From Bacillota bacterium (lineage in GTDB: Bacteria; Bacillota; Clostridia; Christensenellales; Aristaeellaceae), in NCBI GenBank assembly GCA_023425025.1, contig JAFADG010000012.1, forward strand, positions 62,001 to 126,000: a DNA stretch of 64,000 bases, read 5' to 3'. Position 1 is the stretch's first letter. Every line of letters begins with the position of its first letter. A model generated the notes under the pieces. The model was not told the origin of the DNA. It was given only the letters and a program-made list of their open reading frames with translations, and ran no database searches. Shown here one piece after another: positions 1 to 8,145 of this stretch. The translations under genes were made by a program, and so were the position numbers.

Positions 1-1
1 A

Positions 2-2542
2 AAAACGTTTGTGGAGCTCGTGTTTGATTATGGCGGAAAAACCTACACCATCCGCCGCAATCCGGAGTACATGCGCCCAAGCCAGCGGGGCGGCGGGTTC
101 ACCCCGGAAATCGCCAGGGCAGCGCTGACCTATCCCGACGGCCGGACGGTGGAAAAGACAAAAAGCGTGGACGCCGCGGTGGAAGAATTGATGGGCATCA
201 CCCGCGCCCAGTTTACGCAAATCGCCATGATCGCCCAGGGCGAGTTTAAAAAGCTGCTGACCGCCACCACCGAGGAGCGCCGCCGGATTTTTCAAAAGCT
301 GTTTGCGACCGCTCCTTACCAAGTGCTGCAGGAGAGGCTGAAGGCGGAGACGGCAAAGCTTGTCCGGCAGCGGGGGGAGTTGCATACGGCCATCAGCCAG
401 TATGTGGACGGCGTGGCCGCAGGCGAGGGCAGCCCCCTGGAAGCTGGCGTGCGCGCCGCAAAAGAAGGCGGCATGCTGCCAGGCGACATGGTGGAGCTGA
501 TTGGGGCGCTCATTCTGTCCGACGAAGGGGAGCAGGAAAAGCTTTCGGGCAAGACAAAGCAGCTGGACGCGCGCCTTACGGATGTGAATCTGCAGCTTTT
601 AAAGGCGGAAGCCCAGGAGCGGGCAAAAAATGAGCTGAGCACTGCTGAAAAAAATCTTTTGGAGGCGGAGCCCAGGTTTTCGCTTTTGCAAAATGCCTTG
701 AATGCCCAGCTTGAAAGGCAGCCGGAGGCCGACAAGCTGGCCGGCGAGATCGAGGTCTTAAGGAACAGCCTGCAGGACTACGACAGGCTGGAGGTTTTGT
801 TCAGGGAAATCAAAGGAAACGATCTGGAGCTGGTCCGGCAAAAAGCCGGCCTTGCCCAGGGAGAGCTTTCGCAGAAAAACATAGAGCAGGAGTTGGAAGC
901 CTGCCAGAAGGAGCTTGCCGCGTTGCAAAGCGCCGGGGCGGATTTGGAGCGGCTTGGCAGCCGCAAGGATGCCCATGAGCGCAGCCTGCGGGAGATGGAC
1001 GACCTGCAAAAATCCCTGGAGGCGCACAGTAATCTCTACCGATCCTTTTTGCTGGCCCAGAAGGAGTATGAGGGGAAACGCGATAAGGCTATGGCAGCCA
1101 AAGCGTTGTATAACGATAAGTATCAATCGTTTTTGGATGGGCAGGCGGGCTTTTTTGCATCCAAGCTTCATGATGGCGAGCCTTGCCCCATATGCGGCGC
1201 GCTGAATCATCCCAGCCCAGCCCACCGGCCTGCAAGCGTGCCCACCGGGGAGGAAGTGCGGCAGTTAAAGACTGCCTATGACGCCGCCATGGACGCGCAA
1301 ACCAAGGCCAGCGAAACCGCGGGAAGGCTGAACGGCCAGGCCGGCCAGCTGAAAGAGGGCATTGCCGTACAGGCCAAGCAGTTGCTGGGCGCATGCCCAT
1401 TTGAGGAAATATCTCAAAGGCTGCAAAGCGCTAAAAAGCAGGCGTCGGACGATCTGGCGGACTGCCTTGCAAAGATCAGGGCGGAGATGGAAAAGATCCG
1501 CCGAAAGAAAGAGCTGGACGCCGGTTTGCCCGTTTTGGAAAACCGGCTCAAGGAGGCGGGAGAAGCCATTGCCGGCTTGAAGCAAAGCATTTCCGCCCTT
1601 TTTGCCACACAGACGGAGCTTATCAAGCAGCGGGAAGGAATGCAAAGCCGTCTCCCCTTTGCATCCCGGGAAAAAGCCAACGGGCACATTCGGGAATTGG
1701 AGGGGAAACGCAACGGGATCATGCGGGAGGTCAATGACGCAAAGGTGGCTTTTGATGCAGGGCAGAAGGCAGCGGACGCCTATAAAATACAGATCGCCAC
1801 GCTGAAGGCTCAGTTGAGGGACGCAGTGGAAATAGATGCTACTGCGCTCAGGGGAGAAAAGCGTCAGTTGGAGGAAGACAAGGGCAGCCTCGAAAAGGAA
1901 AGCCGGCTGCTTGAGTTGCGGCTCATCGGCAACCGGCGGATGCTGGAGGGGATACAGTCAAAGGCCGGGGAAATGGAGGCCGTGGAGAACCGCTGGAAGT
2001 GGATGAGCGCTCTTTCCGACACGGCCAACGGCGCTTCCCGGGGCAAAAACAAGATCATGCTGGAGACCTACATCCAATGGGCGTTCTTCGATCGCATTTT
2101 GACAAGGGCCAACCTGCGTTTGCTGGTGATGACCAACGGCCAGTATGAGCTGGTGCGGCGGCCCGAGCCGGAGAACAACATCAGCCAGGCCGGCTTGGAT
2201 GTGGATGTCATCGACCATCAAAACGGCTCCCAGCGCAGCGTCAAATCCTTATCCGGCGGCGAATCGTTTATGGCGGCCCTTTCCCTGGCGCTGGGGCTGT
2301 CGGATGAAATACAATCCTCCGCCGGGGGCATACGCATGGATACCATGTTTGTGGACGAGGGCTTCGGGTCCCTGGATGAAGACACGCTGCAGCGGGCCAT
2401 GAAGGCCCTGCACGGCCTGGCGGAAAGCAACCGCCTGGTGGGCATCATATCCCACGTGGCGGAGCTCAAGCAAAAAATCGACAGGCAGATTATCGTCAAA
2501 AAGGACGCGGCAGGGGGCAGCAGGGTTTTCGTCGTGGTGTAG
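2..2542 (+). CDS. sbcC: Exonuclease subunit SbcC (5' end outside window)
   Basis: Large SMC-like ATPase subunit of the SbcCD (Mre11-Rad50 type) nuclease, which processes DNA hairpins and blocked ends. The frame is open from base 2, so the Walker A end lies upstream; the GTG at base 11 is internal. Visible parts are an N-terminal RRNPEY segment, long charged coiled coil, a zinc hook CPICG near base 1184, a second coiled coil, and the ABC signature LSGGES followed by Walker B and D-loop (MFVDEGFGSLD) near the C terminus. The hook and C-terminal ATPase half are intact. SbcD is expected upstream of the window. Identity is very likely from motif order and length. Confidence 0.96.
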   Translation, partial: KTFVELVFDYGGKTYTIRRNPEYMRPSQRGGGFTPEIARAALTYPDGRTVEKTKSVDAAVEELMGITRAQFTQIAMIAQGEFKKLLTATTEERRRIFQKLFATAPYQVLQERLKAETAKLVRQRGELHTAISQYVDGVAAGEGSPLEAGVRAAKEGGMLPGDMVELIGALILSDEGEQEKLSGKTKQLDARLTDVNLQLLKAEAQERAKNELSTAEKNLLEAEPRFSLLQNALNAQLERQPEADKLAGEIEVLRNSLQDYDRLEVLFREIKGNDLELVRQKAGLAQGELSQKNIEQELEACQKELAALQSAGADLERLGSRKDAHERSLREMDDLQKSLEAHSNLYRSFLLAQKEYEGKRDKAMAAKALYNDKYQSFLDGQAGFFASKLHDGEPCPICGALNHPSPAHRPASVPTGEEVRQLKTAYDAAMDAQTKASETAGRLNGQAGQLKEGIAVQAKQLLGACPFEEISQRLQSAKKQASDDLADCLAKIRAEMEKIRRKKELDAGLPVLENRLKEAGEAIAGLKQSISALFATQTELIKQREGMQSRLPFASREKANGHIRELEGKRNGIMREVNDAKVAFDAGQKAADAYKIQIATLKAQLRDAVEIDATALRGEKRQLEEDKGSLEKESRLLELRLIGNRRMLEGIQSKAGEMEAVENRWKWMSALSDTANGASRGKNKIMLETYIQWAFFDRILTRANLRLLVMTNGQYELVRRPEPENNISQAGLDVDVIDHQNGSQRSVKSLSGGESFMAALSLALGLSDEIQSSAGGIRMDTMFVDEGFGSLDEDTLQRAMKALHGLAESNRLVGIISHVAELKQKIDRQIIVKKDAAGGSRVFVVV

Positions 2543-2574
2543 CAGGTTTTGATCAAACGGATGGGAGGCGCCCT

Positions 2575-3396
2575 ATGGATTTTGGCATGCCCACATTGTT
2601 GGAAACAAAGACCCTTGAAGAATGCGCAGCTCTTTGCTCAGCGCTTGGACTGCGATTTATTGAACTGAACATGAACCTTCCGCAGTATCAGCCGGACAAC
2701 ATCGATACGGAATTATTTCGCGATATCGCAAAGCGCTATGGCGTGTATTACACCATCCACCTGGATGAGAACCTGAACCCCTGCGACTTCAATTCCTTGG
2801 TGCGCAAGGCGTATGTGCAGACAGCGCTTCAAACCATAGAGATGGCCAAAGCGATTCAAGCGCCGGTGGTCAACATGCATCTGCACCACGGCGTGCACTT
2901 CAAGCTGCCCGGCGAAAAGGCCTATCTGTTTGACGCGTATCTGGACACGTACCTTGGCAGCCTGCGGGAATTTCAAGATGCCTGCGAAAAGGCTGTGGGG
3001 GATTCGGGGATCATGATCTGCGTGGAGAATACGGACGGACACCATTACCAATTTGCGCAAAAAGCCCTTGCGCTGCTGCTCAAAAGCCCGGTGTTCGCCC
3101 TGACCTATGACATCGGCCACAACTTTTGCATAGGCGGCGGGGATGAGCAGATCATTCTTCATTACAGGGACCGGCTGCGCCACATGCACATGCATGACGC
3201 CGCCGGTATCAAATGCCACCTGGCCCTTGGCGACGGGGAAATCGACATCCCACAATACGCGGCGCTGGCTGAGGAGCTTGACCTTCGGGTGGTATTGGAA
3301 ACCAAGACTGCGGAGGGATTAAGGCGCTCGGTGGAGTATGTAAGGGGGATGCTGGGGAAGATGACTTGCATTACAAATGGGATTCCAAAGGGATGA
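2575..3396 (+). CDS. Sugar phosphate isomerase/epimerase-like TIM-barrel protein
   Basis: A 273-residue protein of the xylose isomerase-like / AP endonuclease family 2 TIM-barrel superfamily. Metal-site style segments are visible in order: MHLHHGVHF, a Glu in CVENTDGHHY, YDIGHNF, then MHMHDAAG and a final VVLETKT, spaced as in divalent-metal sugar isomerases. It follows sbcC by about 30 bases with a GGGAGG ribosome binding site, so it is probably co-transcribed. The substrate cannot be told. The last codons and the stop lie inside a dispersed palindromic repeat (3385-3407), so the C terminus may have been redefined by repeat insertion. An EndoIV-like DNA repair role is possible given the neighbour, but a sugar role is the safer guess. 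Confidence 0.8.
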   Translation: MDFGMPTLLETKTLEECAALCSALGLRFIELNMNLPQYQPDNIDTELFRDIAKRYGVYYTIHLDENLNPCDFNSLVRKAYVQTALQTIEMAKAIQAPVVNMHLHHGVHFKLPGEKAYLFDAYLDTYLGSLREFQDACEKAVGDSGIMICVENTDGHHYQFAQKALALLLKSPVFALTYDIGHNFCIGGGDEQIILHYRDRLRHMHMHDAAGIKCHLALGDGEIDIPQYAALAEELDLRVVLETKTAEGLRRSVEYVRGMLGKMTCITNGIPKG

Positions 3397-3432
3397 AATC
3401 CCTTTGGCAGGGGCCGGGGGCAGCGCCCTCGG
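3385..3432. repeat. Dispersed double-hairpin repeat, copy 1
   Basis: The arm CCAAAGGGAT and its exact complement ATCCCTTTGG (3385-3394 and 3398-3407) are followed by a second GC-rich hairpin (about 3413-3432). The same arrangement recurs at 33431-33485. Both copies sit between convergent genes, so they may act as bidirectional terminators. This copy supplies the stop codon of the preceding gene. Confidence 0.75.
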
Positions 3433-3441
3433 AACGGTCCC

Positions 3442-5736
3442 TTACCCCCGCCAGAATCCATCCAGCGTATTTCCCTCAAACCGCCAGTGGGGCGGGCACA
3501 GGGACAAATAGTCATGCTGAAAATACCGCTGGTCGATGAGCAGCACCACGCCCCGGTCGGTTTCCGAGCGGATGACCCGGCCGGCGGCCTGCAGCACCTT
3601 GTGCATGCCGGGGTAGCGGTAGGCGTAGGAAAAGCCGTCGCCCAGGGCGTCTTCGTAGTGGCGGCGCAGGGCCTCCTGCTCCAGGCACACCATGGGCAGG
3701 CCCACGCCTACCACCATGACGCCCAGCAAGCGCTCGCCGGGCAGGTCGATGCCCTCGGCGAACACGCCACCCAGCACCGCAAGGCCGAGTAGCGGGGTTT
3801 CATCGGTGGTAAACTGGGCGATATATGATTCCCGGTCGGCTTCCTCCATGTTGTTTTGCTGTACCAGCAGGTTGAGGCCGGGGTTCAAAAGCAAAAGCTC
3901 CGCCCCTACCAGCTTTAAATAGGCGTAGCTGGGGAAAAAGGCGATGTACTTGCCCGGCCGGGCGGCAAAGGCCGTCAGGATCGCGGCGGCCGCTTGCGGC
4001 GCGGTGGTTTTGCGCAGGGCGTACCGGGTATCCACCCGGTGGCGGATGACCAGCAAATTTTCCGGCGGGAAGGGCGAAGGCAACTGGAAGCAGGCATCCT
4101 CCTCCCCGCCGCCCAGCAGCTTTTGCATGGCGGAAAGGGGCGATAATGTGGCGGAAAAACAAACCACGCCGCTGAGCTTTTTCGTGCACTCCTGCAAATG
4201 CTCCGCCACCGACAAGGCCAGCAAGCGAATGGACCGCTCCCGGCCCTGCTTTGAACAAAGAAAAGCGTAATTGGAAAGCCCCCGGTCCACAGCCGATACA
4301 AAGCCCAGGGCCATTTGAAACATATCCCCCAAGGCTTGGCCGGCATCGCCCGGCGGCGGGTCGCCGAAGGATTCCATGACCTGCTCCAGCAGGTTTTCCA
4401 CGGCGGCGGGAAGGCCTTCAGGCAACTGATCAAGCTCCCGCTCCGTTTGGTCTTCATCAAACTCCACGGCGCGCATAAGGCTCATGACCTCCGTTACCGC
4501 CTTGTACAGCGGGCCCTTGCGGCCCCGCACCTTGCCAAGGCTTGTCCGGAAGTTTTTCAACTGCTGCCCGTCGCACAGGCCGGAGAGCATCTCCCGGGTC
4601 CTTGACGCCAGGTTGTGGCTTTCATCCGCCAGCAGCGTCAAATCCGTGCGCCACTCGAAAATGCGCCGGATCCTGGCGGCCGGGTCAAAAGCGTAATTGT
4701 AGTCGCAGATCACCACATCGGCGATCTCCGTCAGCGACAGCGCAAATTCAAAGGGGCACAGTTGATGCTTTTGGGCCATATCGATCACCGCCTGGCCGTT
4801 CCAGTCGGTCGCAAGCATCATTTCTTCCAGGGCACCGGGCAGCCGCACAAAGTGGCCCTTGGCCCGCTCGCAAAAGTCCGGGTGGCAGCGGGTGAAGCGG
4901 GGGCATTGCTTTTCCTTGGCGTTGAGGGTAAGGCTTCGAACGTGCATGCCTTTTTTGCGCATGAGCGAAAGGGCCTGCAAGGCGGCCTGCCTTGCGGTAG
5001 TGCGGGCGGTCAGGTAGAAGATCTGGCCGGTGAGGCCCTGGCCCAGGGCCTTTAAGGCCGGATACAAAACCGCGGCGGATTTGCCCGTGCCGGTAGGCAT
5101 GCTGGCAAACAGACGCTTCTTTTTTTGTATGGCGGTATACACTTGCACGGCCATCTCCCGTTGGCCGGGGCGGTAGCTTTGAAATGGAAAGGGCAAAAGC
5201 GACAGGCTTTCGTTTCTTTCGGCCCGGTGCTTGCGCTGCGCCGCCTCCCATTTGGCGTAGGCGTCAAGCAGCGCCTGAAACTCCGCCGCCAGCCGCGCCG
5301 CGCAAAGCGCCTCCTCAAAGGCGGCCCGGACCTTGCCCAATTCCGTCACGTACGCGACCCGAATCAGCACCTGGTCCTTTCCTTTTTCCAGGCAGAGCAT
5401 GTGGCCGTATACCACAGCCTGGGCCCTATGGGCCGGCCAGGGGGAAGGGGGAGGCGCGCTTGTTTCATAACAGAGCTTCAATTCCTCGATGATGGGCATA
5501 TCGGCGTCAAAAAACGCGTCCATGCGGCCGGAAATGCTAAACTCGATCTCCTGCGCGGTGACGGTCAGAGCAAGCGGCAGCTCCGCCCGCCAGCCTTCGC
5601 CCAGCATGCTCTGCCGGGCTTTGTGGCCCTTCATGCCGGCCATCATGTCCTGCTTGCCGGAGGAGGGCAGAATATCCTCCCCATGGATTGAAAACTCCAC
5701 CAGGTCGCGGACCGACAGCCGCTTTGTACCTTCCAT
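3442..5736 (-). CDS. PD-(D/E)XK nuclease fused to XPD/DinG-like Fe-S helicase
   Basis: A 764-residue two-domain DNA repair enzyme. The N-terminal 170 residues carry a RecB/Cas4-like nuclease signature: D73 in GRMDAFF, E85-x-K87 in EELK, and Q106-xxx-Y110. The rest is a superfamily 2 helicase: Walker A MPTGTGKS (213-220), four cysteines C278, C284, C289 and C327 spaced like the XPD/DinG 4Fe-4S cluster, DESH box at 371-374, and a C-terminal motif with QAAGRVIRSETDRG. The helicase is expected to unwind 5' to 3'. The gene stands alone with its own promoter and a near-consensus LexA box (5751-5762), so SOS induction is likely. Families and motifs are clear; the in vivo substrate is unknown. Confidence 0.9.
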   Translation of the reverse strand: MEGTKRLSVRDLVEFSIHGEDILPSSGKQDMMAGMKGHKARQSMLGEGWRAELPLALTVTAQEIEFSISGRMDAFFDADMPIIEELKLCYETSAPPPSPWPAHRAQAVVYGHMLCLEKGKDQVLIRVAYVTELGKVRAAFEEALCAARLAAEFQALLDAYAKWEAAQRKHRAERNESLSLLPFPFQSYRPGQREMAVQVYTAIQKKKRLFASMPTGTGKSAAVLYPALKALGQGLTGQIFYLTARTTARQAALQALSLMRKKGMHVRSLTLNAKEKQCPRFTRCHPDFCERAKGHFVRLPGALEEMMLATDWNGQAVIDMAQKHQLCPFEFALSLTEIADVVICDYNYAFDPAARIRRIFEWRTDLTLLADESHNLASRTREMLSGLCDGQQLKNFRTSLGKVRGRKGPLYKAVTEVMSLMRAVEFDEDQTERELDQLPEGLPAAVENLLEQVMESFGDPPPGDAGQALGDMFQMALGFVSAVDRGLSNYAFLCSKQGRERSIRLLALSVAEHLQECTKKLSGVVCFSATLSPLSAMQKLLGGGEEDACFQLPSPFPPENLLVIRHRVDTRYALRKTTAPQAAAAILTAFAARPGKYIAFFPSYAYLKLVGAELLLLNPGLNLLVQQNNMEEADRESYIAQFTTDETPLLGLAVLGGVFAEGIDLPGERLLGVMVVGVGLPMVCLEQEALRRHYEDALGDGFSYAYRYPGMHKVLQAAGRVIRSETDRGVVLLIDQRYFQHDYLSLCPPHWRFEGNTLDGFWRG

Positions 5737-5750
5737 GCGTCACCTCAAGC

Positions 5751-5762
5751 AAACGTATGTTT
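5751..5762 (-). promoter_or_regulatory. LexA (SOS) box upstream of the nuclease-helicase
   Basis: AAAC-GTAT-GTTT with flanking C and C fits the Bacillus-type LexA consensus CGAAC-RNRY-GTTYC at all but one position. It lies just downstream of the -10 element, where repressor binding would block transcription. Confidence 0.65.
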
Positions 5763-5764
5763 CC

Positions 5765-5793
5765 ATTATGGCACAGGAGGGGGCGGGATGCAA
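5765..5793 (-). promoter_or_regulatory. Promoter of the nuclease-helicase gene
   Basis: On the minus strand TTGCAT (5793-5788), a 17-base spacer and CATAAT (5770-5765) form a sigma-A type promoter. Transcription would start near 5758, inside the LexA box, about 22 bases before the ATG. Confidence 0.6.
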
Positions 5794-5921
5794 GAGGCGG
5801 ACAGGGAAATGATTGAAACCAATGATTGAAACCGGACCGGAGGCAGTCATCAGGAATACAGTATATTCGCGTTGCGGCCTTGCAAACCTTTATACAATCT
5901 TTATATGAAAAGACGTATAAT

Positions 5922-6067
5922 ATGTTTTGGGTCGTGCGCGGACCCGCAAACCAAAGCTTTGGGTGAAGCACAGGTGCTGTATCGCTTTTGCTGCGATGCA
6001 GGCCAAGGCAGGATCGGGGCAGATGTGCCCCAGCTTAGTGATGATAATGTAACGGAGTTGTTGAAGT
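5922..6067 (+). promoter_or_regulatory. Structured 5' leader of the potassium transporter genes (possible riboswitch)
   Basis: A TATAAT (5916-5921) with no good -35 precedes about 140 bases rich in hairpins: GGGTC/GACCC (about 5929-5945), CCAAAGCTTTGG (about 5951-5962), a nine-pair stem 5977-5985 with 5993-6001, and GGGGCA-GATG-TGCCCC (6016-6031). Pieces such as GGACCCGC, TTTGGGTGAA and CAGCTTA recall the ydaO c-di-AMP riboswitch, which controls potassium uptake genes in other Firmicutes. The expected 5' GAATCC segment is not evident, so the assignment is tentative. I see no other gene in 5737-6067. Confidence 0.35.
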
Positions 6068-7417
6068 ATGTCCATCCGCATGTTTGACAGGCGGAAAATC
6101 AATGAGGGCCAGGTGCTGGCGTTTGGCTTTCTGGCAGTGATACTTGTCGGAGCAATGCTATTGCGTTTGCCCATATCCTCCCGCAATCATATGCCGATCC
6201 CATGGGTCGACGCCATATTCACAGCATCTTCCGCCACCTGCGTGACGGGGCTGATCGTATATGATACCTATACCCAGTTCACCATCTTTGGCCAGACGGT
6301 CATCCTGCTATTAATCCAGATCGGCGGGCTGGGCTTTATGACGGTGGCCACCATGTTCTCCATGTTCATGGGCCGCAGGATCGGGCTGATGGAACGGGGG
6401 CTGATGAAGGAATCCATCAGTACCGGGCAGGTGGGCGGCATTGTGCGCATTTTGAAGCATGTGCTCATCGGCACCGCCATGCTGGAGGGGCTTGGCGCCA
6501 TCCTTTTGTCCATTCGCTTTATCCCCGATATGGGCTTTGCAACCGGCGTTTATTATGGCGTGTTCCATTCTGTATCCGCCTTCTGCAACGCGGGCTTTGA
6601 CATCATGGGCCGGTTCGCACCCTATTCTTCCCTGGTGCCTTACCAGAGTGATGTGCTGGTGAATGTGGTCATCATGGCGCTCATCACTATCGGCGGCCTG
6701 GGCTTTGTGGTCTGGGAGGACCTGTATGTCAAGCGCTTTCGCTTTTCTCGCATGAGCCTGCATACCAAGGCGGTCATTGTTTTTTCAACCGTACTGATCT
6801 TGGGCGGCGCCGTACTGTTTTTTATCCTGGAGCGGGATAACACGCTGAAGGATATGCCGCTGGGCACCCGGGTCCTGGCCAGCTTCTTCCAATCGGTGAC
6901 ACCCCGGACCGCGGGCTTTAACACGGTAAGCATGGGCAATTTGACCGGCGGCGGAAAGCTGCTGATCATACTGCTGATGGCCATCGGCGGCAGCCCCGGG
7001 TCCACCGCCGGCGGCTTGAAGACAACAACGGTACTGGTGCTTGTTCTGGCCGCGTTTTCCTATGTGCGCAGCCAGGAGGATGTGAACTATATGGGCCGCC
7101 GCCTGGAAAACGGCATTACGCGCAAGGCATTCACCATTGCCACGGTATATATACTGACTACGCTTGCGGCTGTGATGATTATTGTGGGTATGCAGCCCTT
7201 AATGATGGAGGATGTGGCGTTCGAAGTGGTTTCCGCCCTGAGCACCGTGGGGCTGACGGTGGGCATTACGCCGGCATTGAACCCTGCGGCCAGAATCATC
7301 CTATCCTTGTTGGTATTCCTGGGGCGGGTCGGCGCCATCTCGGTGCTGATGGCCTTTGCCCGCTCCCATAGCGGCTTGAATACGAAAAAACCCATTGACA
7401 GGGTAATTGTTGGATAA
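6068..7417 (+). CDS. TrkH/KtrB-type potassium channel subunit
   Basis: A 449-residue integral membrane protein, the ion-conducting subunit of a Ktr/Trk potassium uptake system. It has the four pore-loop repeats of the family, visible as SSATCVTGL, SVSAFCNAGFD, SVTPRTAGFNT and ALSTVGLTVGI, each with its selectivity glycine, and the AIGGSPGSTAGGLKTTT segment before the last repeat. Length matches KtrB (about 450). A GGAG sits upstream of the ATG. The regulatory NAD-binding subunit follows after 12 bases, so the pair is one operon. The start lies at the end of a structured leader. Confidence 0.92.
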   Translation: MSIRMFDRRKINEGQVLAFGFLAVILVGAMLLRLPISSRNHMPIPWVDAIFTASSATCVTGLIVYDTYTQFTIFGQTVILLLIQIGGLGFMTVATMFSMFMGRRIGLMERGLMKESISTGQVGGIVRILKHVLIGTAMLEGLGAILLSIRFIPDMGFATGVYYGVFHSVSAFCNAGFDIMGRFAPYSSLVPYQSDVLVNVVIMALITIGGLGFVVWEDLYVKRFRFSRMSLHTKAVIVFSTVLILGGAVLFFILERDNTLKDMPLGTRVLASFFQSVTPRTAGFNTVSMGNLTGGGKLLIILLMAIGGSPGSTAGGLKTTTVLVLVLAAFSYVRSQEDVNYMGRRLENGITRKAFTIATVYILTTLAAVMIIVGMQPLMMEDVAFEVVSALSTVGLTVGITPALNPAARIILSLLVFLGRVGAISVLMAFARSHSGLNTKKPIDRVIVG

Positions 7418-7429
7418 GGAGAAGGAATC

Positions 7430-8080
7430 ATGAAATCCATACTGGTGATCGGCCTTGGGCGGTTTGGGCGCCATCTTGCCATGAAGTTTGCCGAACTGCG
7501 CGATGAGGTCATGGTGGCGGATATTGACGAGGCAAGGATCAACGCCATTGCGCCGCTTGTCACATCCGCCCAGATTGGCGACTGCACCGACGAGCGTGTG
7601 ATAGACACGCTTGGGGTGCGCAACTTTGATATTTGCTTTGTCTGCATAGGCGGAAATTTTCAGGCCTCGCTGGAAATCACGTCTTTATTGAAGGATAAAG
7701 GCGCGGCCCGGGTGATCGCAAGGGCAGGCCGGGATATACATGCCAAGTTCCTTTTGCGCAACGGCGCCGACGAGGTGATCTATCCCGAGCGGGACATGGC
7801 CTGCCGCACCGCTATCAAGCACAGTGCGGGGCATGCCTTTGACTATATTGAATGGTCGGAGGATTATTGCATCGCCGAGCTTTCGCCCTTGCGCGGCTGG
7901 ATCGGCAGGAGCATACGCGAGATCGCCGTCCGTACCGAATACAAGGTGGGCATCATTGCCATCAAGGGCAGAAGCGGTTTTTCGCAAACGCCGGAAGCCG
8001 GCCATGTTTTTGTGGAGGACGAGCACCTGGTCATTGCCGGCAGCAAAAAAGATGTGGGCAGGCTTTTGAGCAGGTCATAA
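7430..8080 (+). CDS. KtrA/TrkA-type potassium uptake regulatory subunit
   Basis: A 216-residue cytoplasmic RCK protein that gates the TrkH/KtrB channel. The N-terminal Rossmann fold shows SILVIGLGRFGRHLA with the GxGxxG dinucleotide motif and an acidic residue ending the second strand (MVADID). The C-terminal TrkA-C domain runs from about residue 135 to the end. A single RCK unit is the KtrA type, unlike the double-length TrkA at 9594-10973. AGGAGAAGG precedes the ATG. TrkA-C domains bind nucleotides such as c-di-AMP in some Firmicutes; that is family knowledge, not visible here. Confidence 0.92.
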   Translation: MKSILVIGLGRFGRHLAMKFAELRDEVMVADIDEARINAIAPLVTSAQIGDCTDERVIDTLGVRNFDICFVCIGGNFQASLEITSLLKDKGAARVIARAGRDIHAKFLLRNGADEVIYPERDMACRTAIKHSAGHAFDYIEWSEDYCIAELSPLRGWIGRSIREIAVRTEYKVGIIAIKGRSGFSQTPEAGHVFVEDEHLVIAGSKKDVGRLLSRS

Positions 8081-8087
8081 ACAAGCG

Positions 8088-8133
8088 AAGAATCGGGGAT
8101 TCTGCCCATCAACAGGCAGAATCCCCGATTCTT
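8088..8133. terminator. Bidirectional intrinsic terminator
   Basis: A perfect 19-base-pair stem (8088-8106 with 8115-8133) with an eight-base loop lies between the convergent potassium transporter operons. A/T bases flank the arms, but there is no long T tract. Confidence 0.8.
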
Positions 8134-8145
8134 TGCCTATATGGT

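Noticed and set aside
2713..3255. Open minus-strand frame of 180 codons opposite the TIM-barrel gene
   Set aside because: It is a shadow of a clear plus-strand gene; composition is His/Val-rich antisense with no family pattern or ribosome binding site.
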